Shown piece by piece: positions 1 to 5,742 of a stretch of DNA of 5,832 bases. Location of the stretch: NCBI GenBank assembly GCA_017444165.1, contig JAFSXH010000170.1, positions 1-5,832 of the forward strand, in the 5' to 3' direction. Below the pieces are notes generated by a model. It had not been told where the DNA came from, did no database searches, and saw only the letters and a program-made list of their open reading frames with translations. Position 1 is the first letter of the stretch. Every line of letters starts with the position of its first letter. The DNA comes from a bacterium. GTDB taxonomy: Bacteria; Vulcanimicrobiota; Xenobia; Xenobiales; Xenobiaceae. A program made the position numbers and the translations under genes.

Positions 1-1404
1 GCGCAAAACACCAGCGTAGGGCATACCATCTTTATCGAAGAGATCTTTCTTCTCGATCTTCTGGTTAGGTTCAGTGTAAAGGATACGGCCGGCCTTGATG
101 AGCTTCTGAAGATTCTGCTTCGTCTCCTGAGCCTCGCTACTGTCGGCTTCGTTGATAAACATCTTATCGGCATCGACCATAGTATCGACTCTAGCACCAG
201 TGAACATACCGAAATCGCCACCATCTAAGGAGACGCTCATCTTGCGGAAGTTCTTCGGACCTACATCTTCGGAAGCGATACCCATCTCACCAGAGGGCAA
301 AATGTCGCGACCCTGGAAGGCTGTGCGCAGGATCTCTTGGTTGCGTCCGCCCATCTGTTCGCGATCTATCTTGAGCATACAATTAGCCATCTGCTTGTAA
401 GTGAAACTACCCTTAGGACCATCCTTCAAAGTCTTGGCGTAAAGCTCGATGAACTGCTGGCCACAATCTTTAATAGCCTCGGCAGCCGTCTGACCATCAG
501 CCATACCGCGAGAGACCATCTTAGTGAAAGCATCGTACATAGCACCAGTGTATACCTGAGACCAACTGTGCATCTCTGTACCCAACTCATCGGGACTGGA
601 GGGACGATCAGGCAACGTAGAAGGATCTTGCCACTTAAACTTATTGTTGGCGTTGCGGATAGAGACCCTAGGATTGCCAGTAGCGTGACCGATAGTAACA
701 CCCAACTCTTCACCAGTCAAAGACAAACTGTTATCTTTAGTGAGATCTCCGCCCGTCTCTTTGGCGACTAATTCACAAGTAGCATCATCCTGAGTGGCCA
801 TCATAAAACCAGTCATATCGGCAAAATGCTCATGGAACCCTAAGGGATCGGGATTCCAAGCTTCCAAATACTCGGGATGTAAACCATCAAGCATGGCGTG
901 ACCGACTTCGTGGGAGACGACCTCTCCAGAGTCACCAGAGTGAATCATCTGGCTAGTAGTAGGATCGACTGAGTGGAAGAAGTTCACCGAAATATCACTG
1001 CGAGAGTAGTAAGCATTCAACATCTCGCCTCTGTCAGGCCTCAAAGTGAGCTGTTCGGTAGTAGGACGAGCCCAAGAGATCTTCTCACCATAAGCATCTT
1101 GGAACATCTTCAAGGTGTTGTTGACTGTAGCAAAGGTGTGGGCCTTAGTAAAAGAATCGGCATCCTTCTTCTGATCGAAGACTAAATTACCATTGGCATC
1201 GGGGGTGAGATCTTCTCTCATCTTAACCCGATCGGTGGAGATTGAACCTTTAGAAATTTCTACGCCATCAACCGTAGCCGTACCAGCGGGCATAACGGTC
1301 TGATCTTGAGAATTGTAAGAGAACTCCACAGAACCAGCCTTAGCTGTAGTGGCATTGGTATAAACGGACTGAACACCATTATTAAAGTTAATAGAACTTA
1401 ACAC
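1..1404 (-). CDS. Gluzincin-type zinc metallopeptidase, partial (C-terminus beyond window)
   Basis: My reverse-strand translation stays open for 468 codons to the window edge, so the C-terminus is missing. The catalytic signature is HEVGH at residues 165-169. A second motif, FHEHFAD, puts Glu192 22 residues after His169, which matches the HExxH-N(22-24)-E zinc site of thermolysin-like (M4/M36) peptidases. H165, H169 and E192 would bind zinc and E166 would be the general base. A NAYYSR segment (130-135) precedes the site, much like the NAFW region of thermolysin. EMHSWSQVYTGAMYDAF (277-293) resembles the helix carrying the transition-state His, here H279. No signal peptide or membrane segment is visible: the N-terminus is polar (MLSSINFNNG). 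It is therefore cytoplasmic or exported by another route. The GTG start at 1404 is the first possible start because TAA lies directly upstream. GGAGG lies 12 nt before it, a rather long spacing. Fold class is confident; substrate and exact family are unknown. Confidence 0.88.
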   Translation of the reverse strand, partial: MLSSINFNNGVQSVYTNATTAKAGSVEFSYNSQDQTVMPAGTATVDGVEISKGSISTDRVKMREDLTPDANGNLVFDQKKDADSFTKAHTFATVNNTLKMFQDAYGEKISWARPTTEQLTLRPDRGEMLNAYYSRSDISVNFFHSVDPTTSQMIHSGDSGEVVSHEVGHAMLDGLHPEYLEAWNPDPLGFHEHFADMTGFMMATQDDATCELVAKETGGDLTKDNSLSLTGEELGVTIGHATGNPRVSIRNANNKFKWQDPSTLPDRPSSPDELGTEMHSWSQVYTGAMYDAFTKMVSRGMADGQTAAEAIKDCGQQFIELYAKTLKDGPKGSFTYKQMANCMLKIDREQMGGRNQEILRTAFQGRDILPSGEMGIASEDVGPKNFRKMSVSLDGGDFGMFTGARVDTMVDADKMFINEADSSEAQETKQNLQKLIKAGRILYTEPNQKIEKKDLFDKDGMPYAGVLR

Positions 1405-1416
1405 TTAACGGTTTAA

Positions 1417-1421
1417 CCTCC
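1417..1421 (-). promoter_or_regulatory. Ribosome binding site of the metallopeptidase
   Basis: GGAGG on the minus strand lies 12 nt before the GTG at 1404-1402. No other start codon in this frame lies near it, and an in-frame TAA at 1407-1405 excludes an upstream start. This supports the GTG start despite the long spacing. Confidence 0.55.
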
Positions 1422-1449
1422 AAACAATTACTTCAGGGTAATACTACTC

Positions 1450-1484
1450 CATTTATAATCTCAAACTGTTAATATTATGTGAAA
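1450..1484 (-). promoter_or_regulatory. Possible promoter of the metallopeptidase (weak)
   Basis: The 147-nt gap between the tRNA-Tyr terminator and the GTG start is AT-rich. On the minus strand it holds TTCACA followed 20 nt later by TATAAA. The three tRNA promoters in this window also allow TTGACA with TATAnn about 19-20 nt downstream, but their better reading has a 16-17 nt spacer. An alternative in the same gap is TTGCTC-N17-CATAAT. Some promoter is expected here because the preceding tRNA gene ends in a strong terminator. Which one is used is uncertain. Confidence 0.25.
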
Positions 1485-1551
1485 AAAAAGGAGATTGAGC
1501 AAAATAAACTCCAAATGGCCATTGCCTAGCAAAATATATTAGGAGGACAAC

Positions 1552-1581
1552 AAAAAAAGCCCCCAGCTTAAACTGAGAGCT
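1552..1581 (-). terminator. Rho-independent terminator after tRNA-Tyr copy 1
   Basis: On the minus strand AGCTCTCAG pairs with CTGGGGGCT in a 9-bp stem with two G-T pairs and a 6-nt loop, followed by T7. The hairpin starts two bases after the tRNA CCA. As dxs has no terminator of its own, this one probably also ends transcripts reading through from dxs. Confidence 0.85.
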
Positions 1582-1583
1582 CC

Positions 1584-1670
1584 TGGTGGGCGCGAAAGGA
1601 TTCGAACCTCTGTAGCGCGTCGCGCGTCAGATTTACAGTCTGATGCAATTGTCCACTCTGCCACACGCCC
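1584..1670 (-). tRNA. tRNA-Tyr(GTA), copy 1
   Basis: This 87-nt class II tRNA has an encoded CCA. The acceptor arm GGGCGTG pairs with CGCGCCC (one G-T pair) and the discriminator is A. The D arm is GCAG/TTGC. The anticodon arm TCAGA-CTGTAAA-TCTGA carries anticodon GTA at 1636-1634. A 15-nt GC-rich variable arm is typical of bacterial tRNA-Tyr. The T arm is AGAGG-TTCGAAT-CCTTT. It lies 49 nt downstream of the dxs stop and has its own promoter. Its sequence is identical to the copy at 3669-3755. Confidence 0.97.
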
Positions 1671-1671
1671 G
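1584..1671 (-). repeat. 88-bp direct repeat around dxs, copy A
   Basis: This stretch equals 3669-3756 base for base and is one base longer than the tRNA. Both copies have the same orientation and flank 1997 bp that hold dxs. Beyond the repeat the leaders diverge, but a similar ctatactaNtcaaa stretch (+ strand) recurs at the promoter. Confidence 0.95.
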
Positions 1672-1682
1672 CGACGCGCACT

Positions 1683-1710
1683 ATACTATTCAAAAAAGAT
1701 CATTTGTCAA
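1683..1710 (-). promoter_or_regulatory. Promoter of tRNA-Tyr copy 1
   Basis: On the minus strand a perfect -35 TTGACA (1710-1705) is followed by a 16-nt spacer and TAGTAT (1688-1683), 12 nt before the tRNA 5' end. The -35 starts 9 nt past the dxs stop codon. The same TTGACA...TAGTATAG arrangement precedes tRNA-Tyr copy 2, which supports it. Confidence 0.7.
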
Positions 1711-1719
1711 TAGTTGCTC

Positions 1720-3492
1720 TTAAGCATTACTGACTAATTTTAACACAGGAAGCAATATCGCTTTTATATCAGAAACTATATTCTCAACATTTAAGCGACA
1801 TCTAGCATAGAGCTCATCTTGAGGAACTCTATCGTAGATCTCCTTATCTCCGCCGAAATTTAGAACTTTCATATCAGAATTTCCATAGAAACGAGCGATC
1901 TTCTCACCGAAGCCACCTGAAAGCATACCATCTTCAAGAGTGACAACTAGCCTATGTTCATCTTTTAGAGACTCCAAAAAGTCCTTGTCTATACCCGCGT
2001 AAAAACGAGGGTTTACCATGGTAGCTTTGATGCCCTCGGAAGCTAACCTCTTTTCTACTTTCTCTGCCAGAAGAGCAAAATTGCCCAAACCTAATATAGC
2101 TACATCTTTACCTTTTCTCAAAAGCTCATATTTCTTGGCTTTCTCAGAGGAAAAAGATTCTTTGCTATTCGCATGACGGACTACCATGGGGACTCTGATT
2201 ACTACAGGCCCTTCTTCCTGTTCGATAGCCCAATCTAACATAGAGAAGTATTCCTCAACATTAGTCGGAGCTAAACAGGTCAAGCCAGGAATATTGCAGA
2301 CCATAGAAATGTCGAACGCCCCCGAGTGGGTCGTCTCACTGGGATAAAGACCGCCAGCGAAGACCAGAACAGTGACAGCCGTCTCGTTTAAGCCGAGATC
2401 CTGCATAAGCTGATCGTAAGTGCGCTGCATGAACGTACCCTGAATGACTAAAACGGGCTTTCCTCCATTCTTAGCTATTCCAGAACAGTAAGCCACAGCG
2501 TGCTCTTCGGCAATACCGACATCGAGGAACTGCTTTCCAGCCTTATCTCTAAATTCAAAGGTCAAACCTTGAGAAGCGGGCGTAGCACAGTTGACAACCA
2601 TAATAGAAGAATCTTTAGCCAACTTATCGAGCAAATACTCACGAGTTAAATTTTCGTAACACTCTTGACGCTGTCCAACTTCACAATAAGGGTTGTAACC
2701 ACCAACCTTTATATTGTGGCCAGCTTCTTTATTGTTCTCGGCATACGGCCAGCCTTTGCCTTTTTGCGTATGAATATGGACGACAATAGGCCTTTCGTGT
2801 CCTTTAACAGACTCGAAAAGTTCGATTAACTTACCAATATTATTGCCCTCTTCCAGATACAGGTAATCGAACCCCATGAGTTTGAAAAAATTGTTAGAAC
2901 ATTTCCCTTGAGTCTCGCGCAATTTTCTAAAATGGCGATACATACCACCATAATTGTTAGCAATCGACATCTCGTTATCATTGAAGAGAATAATAAAGTT
3001 GCTATTCAACATAGAGGCATTGTTGAGCCCCTCGAAAGCCTCACCGCCGCAGATAGCCCCATCACCTACTACAGCAATAATATTCTCTTTGTCACCGCGC
3101 AAATCTCGCGCCTTAGCTAACCCCAATGCCAGACTTACGCCCGTGGAGGTGTGCCCCACCTTGAAGATATCATGTTTACTCTCTTTGGGATTAGTAAAAC
3201 CTGAAACATCTTTATACCTTTCAGGAACGGTGAAAGCTTCGCGCCTACCCGTCAAAATTTTGTGAGTATAACATTGGTGAGAGACATCAAAAACTATCTT
3301 ATCTATGGGTGAATTAAAGACATAATGTAAAGCTATCGTCGCTTCTACTATGCCAAGATTAGAACCGATATGCCCTCCGACTTCGTGAGTTCTATCTAGC
3401 AACGAAGTCCTAATCTCCTCAGCCAAACAATCCAATTCTTCCACTGACAGTGATTTCAAATCATCTGGCGAGTTAATTTTATCAAGATACAT
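1720..3492 (-). CDS. dxs: 1-deoxy-D-xylulose-5-phosphate synthase-like transketolase (divergent)
   Basis: The complete 590-residue protein has the DXS domain order. An N-terminal thiamine diphosphate (TPP) domain has GGHIGSNLG (39-47), DVSHQCYTHKILTGRR (69-84), GHTSTGVSLALG (113-124), and a TPP motif GDG (143-145) with Asn173 in NDNEMS. A pyrimidine-binding domain has DVGIAEEHA (324-332) and GTFMQRTYDQ (352-361). A C-terminal transketolase domain starts near residue 460. Canonical DXS condenses pyruvate with glyceraldehyde 3-phosphate in the cytoplasm, feeding isoprenoids, thiamine and pyridoxal. Equivalents of E. coli H49, E370, R398, H431 and R478 appear to be H41, E329, R357, H389 and R433. 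In the RAGxVGxDGxTHxG loop, however, R420 is Phe378 and D427 is Ser385, with Glu386 adjacent. It resembles the DXS-like subfamily I recall from lactobacilli and enterococci, so true DXP synthase activity is likely but unproven. The ATG at 3492 has a good ribosome site. There is no terminator before the downstream tRNA-Tyr. Confidence 0.9.
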   Translation of the reverse strand: MYLDKINSPDDLKSLSVEELDCLAEEIRTSLLDRTHEVGGHIGSNLGIVEATIALHYVFNSPIDKIVFDVSHQCYTHKILTGRREAFTVPERYKDVSGFTNPKESKHDIFKVGHTSTGVSLALGLAKARDLRGDKENIIAVVGDGAICGGEAFEGLNNASMLNSNFIILFNDNEMSIANNYGGMYRHFRKLRETQGKCSNNFFKLMGFDYLYLEEGNNIGKLIELFESVKGHERPIVVHIHTQKGKGWPYAENNKEAGHNIKVGGYNPYCEVGQRQECYENLTREYLLDKLAKDSSIMVVNCATPASQGLTFEFRDKAGKQFLDVGIAEEHAVAYCSGIAKNGGKPVLVIQGTFMQRTYDQLMQDLGLNETAVTVLVFAGGLYPSETTHSGAFDISMVCNIPGLTCLAPTNVEEYFSMLDWAIEQEEGPVVIRVPMVVRHANSKESFSSEKAKKYELLRKGKDVAILGLGNFALLAEKVEKRLASEGIKATMVNPRFYAGIDKDFLESLKDEHRLVVTLEDGMLSGGFGEKIARFYGNSDMKVLNFGGDKEIYDRVPQDELYARCRLNVENIVSDIKAILLPVLKLVSNA

Positions 3493-3501
3493 ATCTTGGG
3501 G

Positions 3502-3510
3502 TCCTTCCTT
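3502..3510 (-). promoter_or_regulatory. Ribosome binding site of dxs
   Basis: Minus-strand AAGGAAGGA ends 9 nt before the ATG at 3492-3490. This supports that start. The encoded N-terminus (MYLDKINSPDDLKSLS) also fits where DXS proteins usually begin. Confidence 0.65.
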
Positions 3511-3558
3511 CTCATTAGAGAATTCTTTTTAATACCTAACGCAGAGCGCAAGGAGAGC

Positions 3559-3605
3559 AACTATTCAATCGTGCAGGGCAGTTCCCTACTCACAAATTGA
3601 TAGTT
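3559..3605 (-). promoter_or_regulatory. Structured leader upstream of dxs
   Basis: Minus-strand AACTATCAAT (3605-3596) pairs with ATTGAATAGTT (3569-3559), giving 10 bp with one bulged A. Inside it lies a small hairpin, AGGG-AACTG-CCCT (3587-3575). The structure sits between the preceding tRNA terminator and the dxs ribosome site, about 50 nt before the latter. It lacks a T-run, so it is not an intrinsic terminator. It does not match a riboswitch class I recognise and could be a protein site, an mRNA stabiliser or chance. I found no convincing promoter in 3493-3624. Confidence 0.3.
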
Positions 3606-3624
3606 ATTCAATTATTAATATTAT

Positions 3625-3661
3625 AAAAAAACCCGTTCCAAACCTCATTTGAAAACGGATT
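3625..3661 (-). terminator. Rho-independent terminator after tRNA-Tyr copy 2
   Basis: On the minus strand AATCCGTTT pairs with GGAACGGGTT-side bases (9 bp). After a bulged T, CAAA/TTTG extends the stem to a TGAG loop, and T7 follows. It starts 7 nt after the tRNA CCA. Its sequence is unrelated to the terminator of copy 1, so the duplication did not include it or it has since diverged. Confidence 0.8.
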
Positions 3662-3668
3662 TTCCATT

Positions 3669-3755
3669 TGGTGGGCGCGAAAGGATTCGAACCTCTGTAG
3701 CGCGTCGCGCGTCAGATTTACAGTCTGATGCAATTGTCCACTCTGCCACACGCCC
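3669..3755 (-). tRNA. tRNA-Tyr(GTA), copy 2
   Basis: All 87 nt are identical to the copy at 1584-1670: the same acceptor arm, long variable arm, GTA anticodon (3721-3719) and encoded CCA. It has its own promoter and terminator and lies between tRNA-Thr and dxs. Its 5' leader differs from copy 1 over about ten bases and lacks the GCGCGTCGC tract found there. Confidence 0.97.
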
Positions 3756-3756
3756 G
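3669..3756 (-). repeat. 88-bp direct repeat around dxs, copy B
   Basis: Partner of the repeat at 1584-1671, and identical to it. No integrase, transposase or terminal inverted repeat is visible between the two copies. Duplication of the tRNA gene is therefore more likely than insertion of a mobile element. Confidence 0.95.
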
Positions 3757-3767
3757 TAACGCCTGCT

Positions 3768-3796
3768 ATACTACTCAAATAACCCGCTATTGTCAA
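3768..3796 (-). promoter_or_regulatory. Promoter of tRNA-Tyr copy 2
   Basis: A perfect -35 TTGACA (3796-3791) is followed by a 17-nt spacer and TAGTAT (3773-3768) on the minus strand, 12 nt before the tRNA 5' end. It lies downstream of the tRNA-Thr terminator, so this tRNA forms its own transcription unit. Confidence 0.75.
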
Positions 3797-3834
3797 GATA
3801 AAAAATTACACAATTGAACAATTTGTTTAGCCAT

Positions 3835-3865
3835 AAAAAAAGGCCTCCAGCTCTCACTGGAGACC
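3835..3865 (-). terminator. Rho-independent terminator after tRNA-Thr
   Basis: On the minus strand GGTCTCCAG pairs with CTGGAGGCC (9 bp, one T-G pair) around a TGAGAG loop, followed by T7. It lies 5 nt after the tRNA CCA. The Ro gene upstream has no terminator of its own, so this is the likely 3' end of Ro transcripts too. Confidence 0.88.
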
Positions 3866-3870
3866 AACGC

Positions 3871-3946
3871 TGGAGCCTCGAACCGGACTCGAACCGGTGA
3901 CCTTCCGCTTACAAGGCGGGAGCTCTACCAACTGAGCTATTGAGGC
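3871..3946 (-). tRNA. tRNA-Thr(TGT)
   Basis: This 76-nt class I tRNA has an encoded CCA. It has a D arm GCTC-AGTTGGTA-GAGC, anticodon loop CTTGTAA with anticodon TGT (3913-3911) reading ACA-type Thr codons, and T arm ACCGG-TTCGAGT-CCGGT. The discriminator is T. Two pairs are non-standard: A6 opposite C67 in the acceptor stem and C27 opposite A43 at the end of the anticodon stem. The other stems are intact and it has a strong promoter and terminator, so it is probably functional. Confidence 0.94.
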
Positions 3947-3955
3947 AAGAGCGGA

Positions 3956-3987
3956 ATTATAATAGTGAAAGGTCTAAAAATTGTCAA
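3956..3987 (-). promoter_or_regulatory. Promoter of tRNA-Thr, overlapping the Ro stop codon
   Basis: Minus-strand TTGACA (3987-3982) is followed by a 17-nt spacer and TATTAT (3964-3959). A TATAAT is nested 3 nt further on (3961-3956). The TGA inside TTGACA is the Ro stop codon. The tRNA starts 9-12 nt after the -10. Confidence 0.78.
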
Positions 3988-5693
3988 GGGCAAGGAAATT
4001 CTTGAGTGGGCAAATCTTGCTTTGCTCTCTTTTGAGCAGACTCTCTATCCTTCTCATCCCAGAATCTGTTCATTATGTCGGCGTAGATGAGTTCTTTTCC
4101 AGTCCATCCGTAAAGAATATTCGTTCTATAACCATTCTCAGGAAGAACAACATTATTGTAACCAGCAGTCTGGATGCAATAGATGTTGACTTTAGGATTG
4201 ACAGTCGAACGATAAGTATTAGCAAGTTTAGCTACATCAACATAACTTCCGCGAATAGCAAACCCTCGCTCAGTGTACTCTTTACAACACTCGGAAGTTC
4301 CATAGAGACCACCGTGGCCCGCCTGCATATCACTGTAAATGAAGATGTTATCATAGACGATCTTATTATCTATAGCCTCTCTGAAGAAGAGCCAGACACC
4401 ATTTTCGGTAGAATAACCAACATCTCCACCACGGCCTTCATCAATCTGTTTAGCCTGCTCCAAGATACCTTTACGACGGCTTATAGGGAATTTTTTCATA
4501 TCATCCCCAAACTTAATAACCGTCCCGCGCTCAGAATTGACGGCTCCAATCACGGCACTCAAATTATCGATATTGGCCACTGTAACCGAACCGTATTCGG
4601 AATTGAAGGTTCCCCAAGCCGATCCAGAGTTATCTGAAAGAAAGGCATTGTTGCCAGAAAGTTTCGGCAAATTCGCACAAGAAATATCCATACACTCTTC
4701 CAGAGTATCGTATATAACAGCTGAACTTCTCTGTAAATTCTCATCTTTATCTGCTTCAACTGCTCTCAGTGCAGACATGTACCTAAAGGGGAACTGTTTG
4801 CCTTTCTCTACACCAGATTTGAGTAATTCTAAAAGCTCATTACCTTTCTTTATATCGGTAATCTCTTTAAAAATACCGCGCAGGTTGCGCAGAAGGGCCA
4901 TATGAGGCATTCTGATCGTATCGATAATCTCTATCCAACTCTTGCCAGAAGCTCGCAAGGTCTCCCACGTCTTATCTTCTTCCTTAACCTCGACAGTGCC
5001 AGTGCGCATAAGCTCATCTATAATCTCGTTGTTAGCGTGACAGATCCTAACTCCATCGATCAATCCTATATCGTGATTGCGATACTTGTAAACCTCATAA
5101 GCACTGAGACTCTCTATCTTCTTAGCCCAAGACCTCTTCAAAACACCTGGAATGTTCTTCTTGCCGCCGTGCTTGTAGATGTAATAGGTCATCTGCGCAA
5201 GGCAATCATCAGCCCGAGCCATCACTCTAGAATTGATCTCATAAAAGACTCCTGGATATTGAGCAGTAAAATCCTTCCTCTCCTCAGTCATACAAGCCGC
5301 TCTAACCATAATTACTTGCGGATTGAGGCGCATATTAAACTCATTACGGAGGCGCACCGCCCATTCGATAGTAGCTCTAAAATCGTACCTTAAGGCCTCA
5401 TCTATGACATCCTCCATAATATCCGAGGTCTTCTTGCCCGTGTACTTATCGAAGCACTCCACCACATACTCTTTCATAGCCTTAGCAATAGTAAAAAATC
5501 CATCCCTGATCCCCTTTTGAGCAAACTCACCATCACGATAATACTGAGGCTCACCAAAAATAGAGGAAGCTGTCACCATCTTCAACGTGTCGAGCGGATT
5601 GATCTCGTAAGAAATACCACCCATAAAATTAACTACAGCCTTCGTCTCCTCCGCCTTCCTAGTATCATTAACCTTTCTGCTCATCTTACTCAT
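3984..5693 (-). CDS. Ro60/Rsr-type TROVE-domain RNA-binding protein
   Basis: From the ATG at 5693 the protein has 569 residues; numbering here follows the 577-residue frame opening with TTG at 5717. The TROVE region (about 28-350) shows NPLDTLKMVTASSIFGEPQYY (40-60), LRYDFRATIEWAVRLRNEF (109-127), MALLRNLRGI (273-282) and PFRYMSALRAVE (310-321). A von Willebrand A-like domain follows: DNSGS (362-366) is a MIDAS DxSxS, T437 lies in VGYSTENG, and D463 in YSDMQAGHGG. Bacterial Ro proteins bind misfolded RNAs and tRNA-like Y RNAs. In Deinococcus, Rsr acts with polynucleotide phosphorylase in RNA decay and rRNA maturation in the cytoplasm. Start choice: the ATG at 5693 (MSKMSRKVND) has GGGGA 7 nt upstream, whereas the ATG at 5711 and TTG at 5717 follow a T-run without a ribosome site. 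The reading frame is intact and of normal length. Its stop lies within the tRNA-Thr -35 box. Confidence 0.95.
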   Translation of the reverse strand: MSKMSRKVNDTRKAEETKAVVNFMGGISYEINPLDTLKMVTASSIFGEPQYYRDGEFAQKGIRDGFFTIAKAMKEYVVECFDKYTGKKTSDIMEDVIDEALRYDFRATIEWAVRLRNEFNMRLNPQVIMVRAACMTEERKDFTAQYPGVFYEINSRVMARADDCLAQMTYYIYKHGGKKNIPGVLKRSWAKKIESLSAYEVYKYRNHDIGLIDGVRICHANNEIIDELMRTGTVEVKEEDKTWETLRASGKSWIEIIDTIRMPHMALLRNLRGIFKEITDIKKGNELLELLKSGVEKGKQFPFRYMSALRAVEADKDENLQRSSAVIYDTLEECMDISCANLPKLSGNNAFLSDNSGSAWGTFNSEYGSVTVANIDNLSAVIGAVNSERGTVIKFGDDMKKFPISRRKGILEQAKQIDEGRGGDVGYSTENGVWLFFREAIDNKIVYDNIFIYSDMQAGHGGLYGTSECCKEYTERGFAIRGSYVDVAKLANTYRSTVNPKVNIYCIQTAGYNNVVLPENGYRTNILYGWTGKELIYADIMNRFWDEKDRESAQKRAKQDLPTQEFPCP

Positions 5694-5700
5694 CTTACAT

Positions 5701-5705
5701 TCCCC
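5701..5705 (-). promoter_or_regulatory. Ribosome binding site deciding the Ro start
   Basis: GGGGA on the minus strand lies 7 nt before the ATG at 5693. It is not a perfect Shine-Dalgarno match. It is still the only purine-rich site well placed for any candidate start, because T-rich sequence precedes the earlier ATG (5711) and TTG (5717). Confidence 0.45.
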
Positions 5706-5715
5706 ATCCATAAAC

Positions 5716-5742
5716 AAAAAAAACGAACTTCAGCAAGTCCGT
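5716..5742 (-). terminator. Terminator-like hairpin just upstream of Ro
   Basis: Minus-strand ACGGACTT pairs with AAGTTCGT (8 bp, one G-T pair) around a GCTG loop (5742-5723), ending in T8 (5723-5716). The T-run ends 4 nt before the earliest ATG of the Ro frame. It either ends an upstream transcript or acts as an attenuator in the Ro leader. An upstream segment can compete with its 5' arm. Confidence 0.6.

Noticed and set aside
337..771. 144-codon plus-strand frame and a 95-codon minus-strand frame at 426-713
   Set aside because: Both overlap the metallopeptidase reading frame, whose catalytic motifs are clear. Their translations look like low-quality shadow sequence.
1514..1523. 10-bp palindrome AATGGCCATT in the gap before the metallopeptidase
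   Set aside because: A single short palindrome without flanking promoter evidence or a second copy. Too likely by chance to call an operator.
1584..1670. Could one tRNA-Tyr copy be a tRNA-like Y RNA (YrlA type) linked to Ro?
   Set aside because: Both copies have complete cloverleafs, a GTA anticodon, the long variable arm and encoded CCA. They are true tRNA genes.
3493..3624. TPP riboswitch in the dxs leader
   Set aside because: The conserved CTGAGA and ACCTGATCTGG-type core elements are absent on the minus strand.
1584..3756. Integrative element at a tRNA attachment site
   Set aside because: The repeats flank only dxs. No integrase or phage-like gene is present, and the repeat spans the whole tRNA rather than only its 3' part.
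3608..3796. 62-codon minus-strand frame
   Set aside because: It runs straight through tRNA-Tyr copy 2, its promoter and its terminator, so it is not a protein gene.
3981..4637. 218-codon open frame on the plus strand
   Set aside because: It lies wholly antisense to the well-conserved Ro gene, has no ribosome site and shows no recognisable motif. Shadow frame.
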